Positions 32,177 to 44,033 of a stretch of 64,000 bases of DNA are shown one piece after another. Below the pieces are notes generated by a model. It ran no database searches. It was given only the letters and a program-made list of their open reading frames with translations, and was not told where the DNA came from. The stretch lies in NCBI GenBank assembly GCA_963580285.1, contig OY757019.1:59788587-59852586 (forward strand), read 5' to 3'. Numbering within the stretch: position 1 is the first letter of the stretch; every line of letters begins with the position of its first letter. Origin of the DNA: Lucinisca nassula. Lineage: Eukaryota; Mollusca; Bivalvia; Lucinida; Lucinidae. A program made the translations under genes and the position numbers.

Positions 32177-32442
32177 ATTACGAAAACACGCCTATACAAA
32201 CACAATGTAACCTTTATCGCCGAAAAAAATGAAAAATTCTAAGATGAAAAATTATGATATTTTTCAATTTAGACTGTGGGTTCTCGTTAGAACCGCCTCA
32301 TCGAGGCGATTCTAACGAGTACCCACAATCTATATTTCAGTTCAGAAATAAGAAAAATAATGTTTACCCCTGCAAACCATAGTTTTACTATATACAAGTG
32401 GGGTTCAAGGGGGTCAAAATTATATAGGCGTGTTTTCATGAT
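32177..32442. mobile_element. MITE-E, full length with both ends
   Basis: ATTACGAAAACACGCCTATA at the left and TATATAGGCGTGTTTTCATG (then AT) at the right. Core hairpin near 32285-32320. Confidence 0.9.
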
Positions 32443-32640
32443 AAACCTGAGGCAACACTTGTGATACATTAACCAGAACAGTGAAATCCCACGTAAATTA
32501 AGACCAAAATAGAAGTGAAGGCAATGACCAGGAATCGATACAATTAACCCACAGCTCCCATCATGATCAGAGACACCAAAGGGAAAGAAACCCCAGCATA
32601 AAACAACAGACCCCAATGGAAACATCAATAGCGAAAGCCA
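32443..32640 (-). mobile_element. 3' end of the RT-P retroelement (-)
   Basis: On - it carries the same 3' UTR segments as 59480-60030 and 48907-49545: TGATGTTTCCATTGGGGTC, GTGTCTCTGATCATGATGG and CATTGCCTTCACTTCTATTT. A full-length MITE-E abuts it. Confidence 0.7.
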
Positions 32641-33615
32641 AAAGGACAGTTACTTCCCCACAAAATGGCCAATTGACTATACAAAACAAAACAATATAGG
32701 CTAAATCTGCTTTGAAAATCATATTTAATAAGAATGTGCTCTTGGTTGCAGTTATTCTTTCATTGTGTTTTCTGCATAGACTGTCCTCTGCTCAGAGACC
32801 TCATTTAGGACTTTCAAATGTGGTCTAAACAGATGAATTTTACTGTAAATAACAAGCGGCCCTTTTGGGGACATGGGCAAACAATATCGACCGAGATCTG
32901 GGTCTACACTCTTTTGCTTGAAATACAAACAAAACAACCCTATAAATGGAACTAATACATGCATGTTTCCGCAAAGGAAATCCATCACTCAGACATAATC
33001 AAGGCAAGGCTTTAGTGGTCTTACACATGATAAACTGTAATTGACCAAAGTATCTAGCCACTAAAACTGGACAGATTGGAAAAGCCAATAATGTCCTGCC
33101 ATCACTGGGCGAACCCATTAAGAGCCTAATACAATGGCCAACTGGTAAATTGAACATCTTCGAGAACCAAATTAGTCGTGATTGAAGAAAAGCTCAGTAA
33201 TATATCTAGTACCTAAATCAATTTGTTCTCAATACCAATGATAGTTAACATACTCAAGAAGCAAGAACAGGGGACAAATTTACTTGATTTATCCTTTGAT
33301 CAGTTTCATTTATGGCCTTACTGAATACCGCAGACAAAGAGATGCTTATTAATTCGACGGCTGCTAATAACCGAACACCTTATCGTAACACGCAATTTAT
33401 GACAGGGTTCGGTTTTGAAATTATTTACTATTCATATAGGAGTGTCCGTATTTGCCGTATGTATTCGGATTGACGGCGTCTCAACAGGAGCTACACAGAT
33501 TTCCAATTATCAAGCTATTTTTAAACAAATCCATGAAATCATCGAATTCTAGAACAAGTAATGTAAGGCGTCCGAATACTTTAGGTAATTGCGGTATATC
33601 GTATGTCTCTAACAT
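32641..33615. other. Unrecognised low-copy stretch
   Basis: One half MITE hairpin (GATCTGGGTCTACACTC) near 32890. No supported gene. Confidence 0.4.
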
Positions 33616-34030
33616 TTAAGGGGAATGGGAATACCTGGCTTTTTTCCGCCATTTTTAAAAGGGAGAAAACTTTCGGGACTTCCTGCTCGCTTTTGTATAA
33701 GCTCCTCACAAATTCTTTCATTTAACCCATTTAGTACCAGAGACCTCTAAACGGGTACTCTTGCAAACAGTGGAGGCCCAGATCAGACGCCGCAGAACGC
33801 GGCATCTGATCAGGGCCTCCACTGTTTGGTAAAAGTTCAGCCATTTTCCAAATAAATTTTGATGAAAACACAACTTGACACCCTAAATTTTGAAATGAAC
33901 TCCTGCTATATATAAAGAGGAAGATTCCATTTGGTACAAAAAAGGGTTAAAAGTTGACCCCTCTTGACATGGGAGACAAAAATACTTTTGCAGGAATTGC
34001 CTCCCCTGAAGGTGTTCCCATTCCCCTTAA
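33616..34030. mobile_element. MITE-K with TTAA ends, carrying a nested MITE-A
   Basis: TTAAGGGGAATGGGAATACC at 33616 and GGTGTTCCCATTCCCCTTAA at 34030 form near-perfect 20-bp ends, with TTAA outermost, as in piggyBac-type elements. Confidence 0.85.
33722..33950 (+). mobile_element. MITE-A, full length
   Basis: TTAACCCATTTAGTACC start and GGTACAAAAAAGGGTTAA end. Inner hairpin CAAACAGTGGAGGCCCAGAT...GGGCCTCCACTGTTTG. TTAA flanks plus CCC ends suggest piggyBac mobilisation. Confidence 0.9.
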
Positions 34031-34261
34031 GTCACTGAAACTTTGATACATAATTATACACAGAATGCATTACATTTCAGTGTCTGAAAAATGCTTGCTT
34101 AAAAGATACATTGATAAAACAATATTTTTAAACTAAAGGTCCATAAATAAGTACTATTGTTTATATATTGCTTGTCATATTTTCATATGCTAAAATAGAG
34201 ATACATGGCTTATTCTTGTTTCTGTATCATTCCATTTTGAAAGAAGCTGTATTGGAAGAAG

Positions 34262-35080
34262 AACTGACAGGTGAGCTCAAAAAATGAAAAGGCAGGGTCC
34301 ATTTCTTGAAGAAGAAAAAAATCCAGACAATCTTAATCCCCCACCCCCGCCATAAAAATCAAATTACCACTCCCTTTTCTGTAGGTTTTAGGGAGATCCT
34401 ATCAAAACTGGAGGGGCTACGCTAATGACCAGGTCGAAAATTGGCATTTACAGCAAAGAAGGGGACATAACTCCATTATAAATAGGCCGGCATCACCAGT
34501 GTTCCAACTCATCCGAGCTTTTATCCTTACATTAAGTTTCAAGAAGATCTGATAAAAACTGAAGGGGCTGCGATGATGAGAATGTCAGAAAAAGACATTT
34601 TCTGCAATCAAGGGGTTGTAACCTTATGAAAGATAGGCCGACCTCCCCAGTTTTCGAACTCATCTGAGCTCCATGTTTGAAACCGATCCGATCCAAGCAT
34701 TTTCCCATTGTAAGTCTATGGGACCTTCTGGTTGCTATAGCTACCAAAGTTTTCAATACAAAAGCTTATATCATCAATGCCAGACAAGAGGCATGCTACA
34801 AACGAGAAATGATTGAGATCAGCCTGCAGGCTGCAGAGATATAATTGGTCAAAGTGGTGGCGGATGGACAACAGACGGACGACCTACTATACTAAAAGCT
34901 CCCCTAGAACAAAAAACTGAAAGGCGATCTCAAAAAATAAAAAGCCAGGGTCAATTTCTTGAAGAAAAAAAATCCAGGACCATTTTAATCCCCTCACCCC
35001 CGCCATAAAAATCAAATAATCACACCCTTATCTGTAGGTTTTAGGGAGATCCGATCAAAACTGGAGGGGGTACGGCCCAG
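34262..35080 (+). repeat. Dispersed repeat with a 160-bp direct duplication
   Basis: 34262-34420 and 34915-35075 are near-identical (CCCCCGCCATAAAAATCAAA, TGTAGGTTTTAGGGAGATCC). Between them are two diverged tandem units around GATAAAAACTGAAGGGGCTG. Confidence 0.8.
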
Positions 35081-35110
35081 GTGAGCTAAAATAATGTATA
35101 TCCCTGTACG

Positions 35111-35418
35111 TCCGGCCTTGGTAGCTCGATCGGATGCGCGTCTGACTGGTAATCAGGAGGACGCGGTTTCGATACCTGCCGGGGTCGTCAACTATTTTTT
35201 CTTGGAGATTAATCATGAAATCTTTTCGGCGGTCATTCTCTCCCTTCCGCTGATTCAAGAAGAGCAGTGTTCAGTTTATGGCGAAAGAATGTGCACATTA
35301 CTGGCTACCCGCTTTCGTATAAGCCTGCCCAAGACAAGTGTCGATTGGTAAACTGACGGGCTGAAAAATGACCTTAATAGTGTTGAGTGTGCCGTTAAAA
35401 CTTCAATACAAACAATAC
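35111..35418 (+). mobile_element. SINE-B copy, well preserved
   Basis: Head GGTAGCTCGATCGGATGCG, B box GGTTTCGATACCTG, body GCTGATTCAAGAAGAGCAG, tail CTTAATAGTGTTGAGTGTGC and TTAAAACTTC. Confidence 0.9.
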
Positions 35419-35526
35419 CCCTGGAAACGCAAGTTTTCTCTATTTAAAATGGGATTTCCGGTGGTCTTAATTTCACGGACATGTTAACCGATGCAGAGTG
35501 CCAAAGATGCATGTACAATGTACACT

Positions 35527-35830
35527 GTGGGCCCCGCCCATTGGGGCTTTAAGAAATATATGGGCTGCATGATTCTTCCACGCAGAGCTGAAACCGACCC
35601 GCAAACGAGTACTGGTAAACCGCTTAGAGGATCTAAGCCTGCCCAGGCAAAGCAGTGCGAGTCGGCCCGTCCATGCTTATAAACCCTATTGGTTTATTTG
35701 GGCGGCAGGGCTTGAGATGTCCTTTCATCTCAATGTCGGGTAAAAGTCCCACAAATTTGGAAGCAACGTCTCCAAAATGACCTTTACAGTGTTGACGGGG
35801 ACGTTAAACCTCAAATCAAACAAAAACAAA
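35527..35830 (+). mobile_element. SINE-A copy, full length with target duplication
   Basis: Flanked by a perfect 12-bp repeat ACAATGTACACT (35515-35526, 35831-35842). The 304-bp body ends in a CAAAAACAAA tail. Confidence 0.92.
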
Positions 35831-35842
35831 ACAATGTACACT

Positions 35843-36587
35843 TACGAAATTGTTTTGGGCGCGCCAGCCTTTGAAACAACGTATGAGCCTCTGGGCTAAA
35901 ACAAGGCCATCGGAATAAAAGCTAGAACGTCTGACCTTCAATTATTATTACTATTATTATACAACCAGACCATTTGTCAAGGCATGACAGACGGGGTGGA
36001 GTTGGCAGCCAGTTGTCAGTCCAACGGAGATAGTAGAATATTGAATATAAAAAGATATAAATCAAAGAATCGCAACGTGGATTTGACTTTAATGTGCAAT
36101 TAGTAAGAAACTTGGCCAGAACGTCAAGACCTTCATTACTGAAATCTCAATGGCCTACTTTTCCCAGAAGACGTGGTGTCTGTTGATATAAAAACCATCA
36201 TTCAACCTGCTTCCAACGTTTTTTTTTTTTTTTTTTCGAATCATATAATGCATGTTTTAGTTAATAGGTCATTTTGTTAAATAAAGATCTTGATATTGAT
36301 ATGCATTTACACGTTTGTTTGTTTCTTTGTACAAGAGAACTTCCATCCCATAGGAAAATGGGTTTAACGAGAAAACACAAACTTCCACTTTTTTATATTT
36401 TGGTTCAAAAAATAAACAAGAGCATGTTTATTCCAAAATAATTTTGTACAAGTCCAAGAGCAAAAGAAAATATGATGGGTAAAATAAATAAATAAAATAA
36501 AAGCAAATTTGACGGTCGAGTTTTCTTGCGCGTATAAATGGTGTACAATAATATTGACCAAAAATAAAGTAAATTTATATGAGACTT
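35843..36587. other. Unrecognised sequence, T run and TTA runs
   Basis: (ATT)n near 35941-35960 and an 18-base T run near 36221. No gene recognised. Confidence 0.4.
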
Positions 36588-36659
36588 TGGAGATGCCGGG
36601 GATCGAACCCGGGGCCTTTCACATGCAAAGCGAACGCTCTACCACTGAGCTACATCCCC
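36588..36659 (-). tRNA. tRNA-Ala (UGC)
   Basis: On -, 72 nt. GGGGATG pairs with CATCTCC in the acceptor stem (one G-T). TAGCTCAGTGGTAGAGC forms the D arm, TTTGCAT is the anticodon loop with TGC, and GGTTCGATCC is the T loop/B box. No intron, and all stems pair. It brings alanine to GCN codons. A T run does not follow closely on -. Confidence 0.93.
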
Positions 36660-36693
36660 ATATTTGAATCATGTACAGTCAATGTTACAAGCC

Positions 36694-36943
36694 TAAAAGC
36701 ATGCCTGTACAAATACTGTGTAAACTTTACCGCCGAAAAAAAAGTGATATTTTTTCTTTTTTTTCTGCTCAAAATATAGATTGTGGGTACTCGTTAGAAC
36801 AGCGGTTATAGCGAGTATCCACAATCTATATTTCAGAGCGGAACTAAGAAATATAAGGTTAACCCCTGTAAAGCCCAGTTTTAATTTATAAAAGTGGGTC
36901 TCGAGAGGGTCAGAATTACAGTATATAGGCATGTTTTCGTGAT
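36694..36943. mobile_element. MITE-E copy
   Basis: AGCATGCCTGTACAAATAC left end, a shortened core hairpin (CTCGTTAGAACAGCGG), and TATATAGGCATGTTTTCGTG at the right end. Confidence 0.8.
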
Positions 36944-37154
36944 GTGCTCTAAGTTGGGCTGGAGCCGAGCGATGGTCTCCCCATTCACCGGCAACGTGGA
37001 ATGGGGATACCACCGAACGGCTACGGTGTAGTGCCAGAATGGATTCGTTCCCTGGGACCCCACCAGCTGACGACCCGCGACACGGGGGAAACTGGAAACA
37101 ACAACAACGCGCTCTAAGTTATTCTGCAGGAAAAGGGATCACGCTGACGTCGTT
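36944..37154. other. GC-rich unrecognised block
   Basis: Noticeably richer in GC than its surroundings (GGGGATACCACCGAACGG, CCAGCTGACGACCCGCGACA). It may be the end of an unidentified mobile element. Confidence 0.3.
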
Positions 37155-37205
37155 GGTTTTGTTTTGTTTGAAATGAGGTTTAACGTCCCCGTCAACACTA
37201 TTCTG
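37155..37205 (-). mobile_element. SINE-A 3' tail only (-)
   Basis: TTTTGTTTGAAATGAGG and TTTAACGTCCCCGTCAACAC. Strongly 5'-truncated. Confidence 0.7.
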
Positions 37206-37498
37206 GCGTCGGTGGTACGCACCCGATGTTTTTTTTTTTAAACTCGTATGTTCTTTTTAATCACCCACCTAATTTATAAATACAGAATAACTCCTTTTTT
37301 TTAAAAAAAAAATCACCTTCTGGACTATTCAAACCATTTTGGACATTCCTAAAGGTGCTCTCCTACTAAAGGTCACACGGTGTAGAAAACACGAAGAAAA
37401 TTAAGGATGTTTTTAAAAGAAGCATTGAGCTTAGTATTAGGTAGACGGGCCTGTCAGTGTTCTTGAGCACAACGTCACGGTATATTCTAATGTTTACG
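37206..37498. other. Unrecognised stretch
   Basis: T and A runs; nothing else seen. Confidence 0.4.
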
Positions 37499-37709
37499 TT
37501 GACCCCCGCTGAACACGACAACCCTTACCTAAGCAAACAGTGTAGATCCAGATCAGATGGTCCCTGAAGAAGGCATTTGATCAGGATCTGCACTGTTTAT
37601 CACTGAGTTTGCAAATTGTAATGCATAAACTATATCTAGTGATTTGTATATTAGTTACTAGTCAGAAATGGGAGTGTCAAATTAATATATTCAGCAGGAT
37701 GCGGGTTAA
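37499..37709 (+). mobile_element. MITE-B copy
   Basis: Hairpin CAGTGTAGATCCAGATCAGA with a partner near 37590. The right end is TCAGCAGGATGCGGGTTAA. Confidence 0.8.
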
Positions 37710-38365
37710 ATGTCTTCGGCGGTTGTAATGAATACCTACAATCTGAGCTCTCTCGTCACAAAAAGAATGTATAAATAAAAAAAAATAAAAGAGATCGCGT
37801 GTTTTTTCGCCGGGTTCTCTGGTTTTCGCCCACCTCCGATTAACGATCAACTAGACGGGAGTGAAATTATCTTGAAAGGGTGGTAGCCGTTTTCAAAATT
37901 CGGCATCAAACATACATTATGGTTTGTGATACGGCCTGACGCCATTTTCTACAGAGTAAATGGTGGTTTCAGACTATGCATTTCTGATTAAAACACCGGG
38001 CCCCGACTCGTTAGAAACGCATGCTCTTATATTTGGTATGTACATAAGAAAGCTGTCATAATTTCATCTGAAAAAGGGCATTTTGGAGCCTCAAAAATAA
38101 GATATCATTATATCACCTCTTCATAATGCTGTTCATTACAACACAGTTTTATAATATATACGTCAGGGTTTTAAGAATGCCTTGCGGCATTTTCAATACA
38201 GCTTTGGAACAAGGTAAATACTTTTTTGAGAGGCTATTTCAAACCACAACATTTAACAACAGAATTAAATATCCACAAAAAACGAAATCATTTTGTATGA
38301 AATCAAGCAGAAGCAAAGATGGTTTACACCACGAGAAAGAGGATCAAAATGGAGAATTGTTTGTT
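37710..38365. other. AT-rich stretch with a SINE-C fragment
   Basis: 37811-37895 matches the 3' half of SINE-C (GGTTTTCGCCCACCTCCGAT). The ORF at 38126 has no motif and runs into a SINE, so it is not called. Confidence 0.45.
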
Positions 38366-38500
38366 TGTTTTGGAGTTTTACGGCCCAGTCAACACTATTT
38401 AGGTCATTTTGAGCCGGTCAGTTTACCTATCAACACTTTCCTGGGCAGGCTTATACGTAAGCGGTTAACAAGTACAGTGCACATTCTATCAAAATGGAGA
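38366..38500 (-). mobile_element. SINE-B 3' half (-)
   Basis: TTGGAGTTTTACGGCCCAGT, then TTCCTGGGCAGGCTTATACG. 5'-truncated. Confidence 0.75.
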
Positions 38501-38834
38501 AACAACTTAACATGAATCCCATATGTTCAAAACAAAAGTACTACAATTTTTTTGTAAATGAACCAAAAAAAAATATATATATATACAAAATTCACTTATT
38601 TAAAACAAAACAAAAAATAAATAAAAAAATAAAATTAAATAGATAAATAAAAATACCATGCCTGCAGCAAAAGGCTTTTCACCACATGATAGGATATTCA
38701 AACGACCACAGTTAACAAATAATTAAATGTTATGATAATACACTTTTTTATCAATTTGAAAACAAATTCATCTTCTGCAAAATTAAGGGTGGTGTAGTTT
38801 TCACCATCTAGAAGAGGATCAAAACAATAGTCTA
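38501..38834. other. A-rich low-complexity stretch
   Basis: AAATAAATA runs; no gene. Confidence 0.45.
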
Positions 38835-39003
38835 ACAAGAGTGAGTGAGTGTTTGAGTTTTACGTCCCACCAACAGCTAAGGTAATACGGAGACGGGACC
38901 TCGGTTTAAAGACTCATCCGAAAGTCTGGAGAAGCCCGGGATCGATTCCTGCGATCCCTGGTTTACAAGGCGAGTAGCGTAACCACTACACCACGGAGGC
39001 TTC
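38835..39003 (-). mobile_element. SINE-D copy (-), tRNA-derived
   Basis: On -: GAAGCCTCCGTGGTGTAGTG (A box), GGAATCGATCCC (B box), and a tail ending in AAACTCAAACAC. Related copies at 44034 and 52468. Confidence 0.8.
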
Positions 39004-39054
39004 TATAGTCTAACAAGAACAAAATGGTTTAATTGTATGTAGTTTTTTCTAAAA

Positions 39055-39800
39055 TAAGGGGGCCATGATGGCCCTCAATCGCTCACCTGAGTCATTTGTA
39101 GCCGATATAGAGCAGAAATAAGACCTAGTGACTTAGATTTTGACAAAATATGACCAACCCATCTTCCGACTTAAATTTGGTCTTATCAAGTCAATCATTC
39201 TTGTTTCAAGAAAATTGAAGCAAAACTGTGGCTTCTGGTGAGAGAAGGATGTTTTAAAGAAGACGAGCAAGTGACCTAATATGACAAACATTCTGATAAA
39301 GTTTCATGAAACTGTAGCATCTAGAGAGTAAAAGGAGTTTAAAGAAATCTGAACTAGTGACCTAGTTTGGACCTGAAATGATGAACATTACCAAGATTTT
39401 TGGCTCCAGAGGGTACATAATGTTTTAAGAAATCCGACCAAGTGGCCTAGTTCTGAGCTGATATGACCCATAATCTCGGACACATCAGGGTCCGAGCCAT
39501 ATTCGAACTTGACCAAGATCAAGATTACCATCAAGGCAAACAATCTAGTAAGGTTCGTGAAGGTGCCTCTAGTTAAAAGACTTTGACACAGTGACCTAGT
39601 TTTTTATGCAATACTCAAACTTAATGAGATCATCAAAGCAAATATTTTGGTATAGTTTAATGAAGATTGAAGCAAATATGTACTCCTGTAAAGTGAACAT
39701 GGTGTAAAGAAATCTGACCTAGTGATCTAGGGTTTGACTTGACATAACCCATATTCGAGCTTGATATCATAAAGATAAATTGTCTGGTAAAGATTCAGGG
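39055..39800 (+). repeat. Degenerate tandem repeat (GACCTAGT family)
   Basis: GTGACCTAGT-like blocks with ATTCGAACTTGA, TCATCAAGGCAAA and GTTTCATGAA segments, repeated about five times and diverged. Confidence 0.75.
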
Positions 39801-39837
39801 TCTCGAGAGAACCGTCGCATTAAAGAGTCCGTGAATG

Positions 39838-40000
39838 AACAGCCCCGAAAACCCCAATTTGTATACAGAAAATTGGGGTTTACATGGGTATACATTATTT
39901 TTCTTAGATCTGCCCCAAGACATAGGGTGTAGGTACCCGATAGAACCGCCAACTCAGTTCTAACGAGCGCCCATAACCTACTTGTTTGGTATGATACGAA
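39838..40000. mobile_element. MITE-E fragment
   Basis: GGGGTTTACATGGGTATACA and AGAACCGCC...AGTTCTAACGAGCGCCC. Ends missing. Confidence 0.65.
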
Positions 40001-40044
40001 TTATCGCAAATTCTATCAGAAAAATAACCATTTTGGAGATATGA

Positions 40045-40140
40045 AAAAACCGGAGTACCCGGAGGAAAACCACTTGACCTTCCGTCGCAGAACTTGGCGT
40101 CTCACATGTGACCCGAGCGAGGCTCGAACCACAGCGACGA
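40045..40140 (-). mobile_element. SINE-C 5' half (-)
   Basis: GCAGAACTTGGCGTCTCACA and GCGAGGCTCGAACC (B box on -). Confidence 0.75.
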
Positions 40141-40159
40141 GATTGTAGTGTTTATTGTT

Positions 40160-40252
<93 letters not shown>
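40160..40252. repeat. (TATC)n microsatellite
   Basis: About 23 tetramer copies, uninterrupted. Confidence 0.98.
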
Positions 40253-40254
<2 letters not shown>

Positions 40255-40327
40255 CTTATACCGAGTGGGTCACATTTGGCCATTTCCTCAGGTTTATACG
40301 GGAATTATATACATTATCTTATTCTGT

Positions 40328-40402
40328 TAAACATAGATTGTGGGTAGTCGTTAGAGCGCCCCAATAAGGCGGTTCTAACGAACACCATGAATCTATGTTT
40401 GC
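40328..40402. mobile_element. MITE-E core hairpin
   Basis: AAACATAGATTGTGGGTAGT and its partner ending CATGAATCTATGTTTGC. Confidence 0.65.
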
Positions 40403-41206
40403 AGTGTGTATGGAAAATATATCAAAACTCCGTCAGAAAAAAACATCTGAGTCATAAGAATAGCATTATCTCACACGGGTGTTTAATCCTAATGAACGAA
40501 TGTACACAAGAATATAGCTCCAAGAAACAATGTAAAAATCCCATGAGTGAAAGACACAGAACTTGGAATGTAAAAGTCCATCACAAAAATAAATCCCAAA
40601 AGAAAAACGAAAAATCCAAATCACAAGACTGCAAGTTTCCAGGCGTGAATCCAAACGAAATATGATGTGCAAAACCTGTGAATAGCTTATACATATTGAA
40701 ACAAAATGCGAAACAGAGATAATAAAGAAATATAATGTTCTTTAATTGCTAGGACATAATCATTAATGGGACGGGGGTTCATTCGTAATGGCTATTAGAA
40801 CTCTGTAAAATGGACATCTTGGTTAAAAATGGGGGTAAACGAGGAGCGCAACGAACATTTATGGAACATTTACGCTGTATTGTTTTGAAAGGTATTAGGA
40901 CATAAAAATAGCAATAAATTATAAGATAAACACTGTGCCTTCTTTCATTTATGAGGCGAGAATACAGTTATAGGGAAATTACTCATTGATAATTATGTAG
41001 TCAGAAAATATGGGTGATATTTAAGAAACTGTCTGTCCGTTAACTGTGTTACGGTCGGGTTGTAATAGATTAGTGTCGATTAGTAACAGAATGTCTTCGA
41101 GAAAGTCTTGGAAACTTCGTTTACGAAGGGTTTCTTTACCATTTTCGGCAATGGAAGTTAGACACTATGAGCATACAGTAGTCTAAAGAAACAAACGCTA
41201 TACCCA
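40403..41206. other. Unrecognised stretch
   Basis: The ORF at 40387-40665 is lysine-rich with no motif and starts inside the MITE core; it is not called. Confidence 0.4.
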
Positions 41207-41415
41207 TAAACCCATTTTGTACCGGAAACCCCTAAAGGGGTACCTTGGCTAACAGTGTAGGCCCAGATCAGACGTCGCAGAATGTTTGGTATGAAGTTGT
41301 ATCAGTCATTTTCCAAATACATTTTGATGAAAACACGACCTGACACCCCTTAGTTTTCAAATGAACTCCTTCTATATATAAGGAGGAAAATTGCATTTGG
41401 TACAAAATGGGTTAA
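41207..41415 (+). mobile_element. MITE-A copy, core deleted
   Basis: CCCATTTTGTACC start and GGTACAAAATGGGTTAA end. The second hairpin arm is missing after GATCAGACGTCGCAG. Confidence 0.85.
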
Positions 41416-41860
41416 TACAACACAACTGTGTGACATCTTACATGGTTGAGAGAGTTGGATAGAAAAAATCCGCCGCGGCATCACGAGGCTTACCGCCTGA
41501 TGCCGGACAGTGATCCCAGGGGACGGATATAACTATCAACACACATGTAAAGCTCTTTTTTCTTGCATACCTTTTATCTCTGAGAGTTTATTGATCATAA
41601 TGCAGTAACTTCGATTGTCGGCTTCCGCCATATTTTTATGACAATCATGCAGCGCCTTGACATCACTATATGTGCAGTGCGAAGGAGTACATGGCGTCCT
41701 ATGCGACCAGTGCACATCAAATTCGTGAATATTTTCGATTTGTATTAGCTCACCTGTGAACCTTTGGGATCACTTGCGCGTGCGTGCGTAAACAATTTCT
41801 TCAAACGACATCGACTCCTAAACCACTGATAGGATTTTGACTAAACTTCACAGGAATGAT
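41416..41860. other. Unrecognised stretch
   Basis: No repeat match inside the window, no gene. Confidence 0.4.
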
Positions 41861-42892
41861 CATTAGGTGATCCCCATTCAAAGTTGTTCAAATGGTTCCG
41901 GTCCTTTGCACATCTAGGTCACAGGAGCCAAAAATAACTTTTTTTACTGAAAACTAAAAATAAAAACCTTCTTATCTGAAACCGCAAGGCCCAGATCTTT
42001 GATATTTGGTATGATGCTTGATGCAGTGGACCTCTACCGAGAGTGTTCAAATTATAGCCCTGAGACCAAAAGTGCCCCCGCGCCGGGGCCGACCAGTTTT
42101 GCATTGACATATAGGGAAATCATTTAAAAATCTTCTTGTCTGAAACCAGAAGGCCCAGGTCTTTGATATTTGGTATGAAGTTGTATCTAATATACCTTTA
42201 CCGCGATTGTTCAAATTATAGCCCTGGGCTACAAAACTAAAAATAAAAACCTTCGTCTCTGAAACAGCAAGGCCCAGATCTTTGATATTTGGTATGATGC
42301 TTTATGTAGTGGACCTCTACCAAGATTGTTCAAATTATAGCCCTGGGACCAAAAGTGCCCCCGCGCCGGGGTCGACCAGTTTTGCATGGACATATAGGTA
42401 AATCATTTAAAAATCTTCTTGTCTTAAACCAGAAGGCCCAGATCTTTGATATTTGGTATGACGTTGTATCTAATATACCTTTACCGCGATTGTTCAAATT
42501 ATAGCACTGGGGCCAAAAATGCTCCCGCGCCGGGAACCACCGGTTTTACATAGACATATAGGGGAAATCTTTAAAAATCTTCTCGTCTGAAACCAACAAA
42601 TAACCAGGTGTTTGATATTTGGTACGAAGCTTCATCTGTTGGATATCTATCAAGATTGTTACAATTATAGCCCTGTGGTCAGGCATGGGCCCGGCCCAGG
42701 GGCTACCGGTTTAACATAGACTTACATAGTGAAACCCTATTTAAAAATATTCTCTTCTGAAACTAGAAGGCCCAGGTCTTTGATGTTTGGTATGAAGCTT
42801 CTTCAAGTGGACCTCTACCTAGATTGTTCAAATTATAGCCCTGTGGCCAAACATGGCCCGCCCGCGGCCCACAAGTTTTACACAGACTTATA
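41861..42892 (-). repeat. Tandem repeat F, - orientation
   Basis: Six units. GATATTTGGTATGA recurs at about 42001, 42165, 42284, 42448, 42614 and 42782 (period about 165, one short unit of 119). Confidence 0.92.
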
Positions 42893-43445
42893 TAGACACC
42901 CAAACAGTACGTCATTACTCAATAATACTATTTGCCGGGACTTACCGGTGGTTGGCAAAAAAACGTCTTTGGCCGTTTATCGCCATTGTAAATGCAATGC
43001 TATTTTTTTCTAAACTTGTATTTTTTTTTGGAATCGAAACGACAAAATTGGCCTTTAAACTTTTATAATAGACATGCCTTAGCTAGTAAGTATTGGTTTC
43101 TAGAAGATTTGAGGATGCTTTGATGATTAAATTACCTGTTAAACTTATACAGGTAACGAGGCGGGACGGTCTTACTTAGTTGTAATAAAAATGTGCAAAA
43201 CGAATGACAAAACGCGAAAGATGCATGAATAAACTCTAAAATATATTTATCTACTCATTTAAAGTGTAATTAGATCGATTTTCTGTGACTGTCAACTAAA
43301 ATAAGCCCGTATTATTAAACCTATTTACAATGTGTTTATATGGAACCAGCGGCTTTTTGCCAACCACGAAAGATCGTTATCAAAAGGAAAAGTAATTTTG
43401 CGCATGCGCAATGACATGTAAACAAGGTCACGTGTCAAAACATTG
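42893..43445. other. Insertion of about 550 bp inside the F array
   Basis: Non-repeat sequence breaking the F array, which resumes at about 43446. It holds an inverted pair GTGGTTGGCAAAAA / TTTTTGCCAACCAC (about 42948 and 43353) and the palindrome TTGCGCATGCGCAA (43398-43411). Confidence 0.55.
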
Positions 43446-43640
43446 GATCCGTCTGTAGGGAAGACCTTTAAAAATCTTCCTGTCTAAAACCAAAAGGGCC
43501 CAGGTCTTTGATATTTGGTATGAAGCTTTATCTTATGGACCTCTACCATGATTGTTCAAATTATAGCCTTTGGGCCAAAAATGGCCCAGGGGTATAGGAG
43601 GAGTAGTCATTTCAAGAGTATTTTTTAGCTCTGGCGCTCA
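43446..43640 (-). repeat. Tandem repeat F, - orientation (continued)
   Basis: AAAAATCTTCCTGTCTAAAA and GATATTTGGTATGAAGC. Confidence 0.85.
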
Positions 43641-43869
43641 TCTTGTTCATCGGAGTGAAACCATTTTAGCTTCTTTTGGTAGAGAGCCACCTAGGCACCA
43701 TTACTGTGAAGTTTGAATCAAATTGGCCCAAGAATTTAGTAGACTTATGTATTGGTGGTTCCCTTTGACAATACAGAGCTGACTTGTATTTCACTATCCG
43801 GGCACCTTCTGAACATTGAGGTTCAGGTCCTAGTGCACCAGCTCACTCTAACTAATAATGCCTTAACTC

Positions 43870-44033
43870 TATATAAAACCAGCGGACCCAAGGGCAGGTC
43901 CATTTTTGGCCCTAGGGCTATAATTTGAACAATCTTCGTATGGTAGAGGGCCACTAGATGAAGCTTCATTCCAAATATCGAAGACTTAGGCCTTCTGATT
44001 TCAGACGAAGATTTTTCAGGGTTTTCCCTATAG
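43870..44033 (+). repeat. Tandem repeat F unit, + orientation
   Basis: CTATAATTTGAACAATCTTC and CACTAGATGAAGCTTCATTC. Confidence 0.85.

Noticed and set aside
32287..32628. 113-codon ORF on -
   Set aside because: It is the 3' UTR of RT-P running into a MITE-E.
38126..38515. 129-codon ORF
   Set aside because: Its second half is SINE-B on the opposite strand, and the first half has no recognisable motif.
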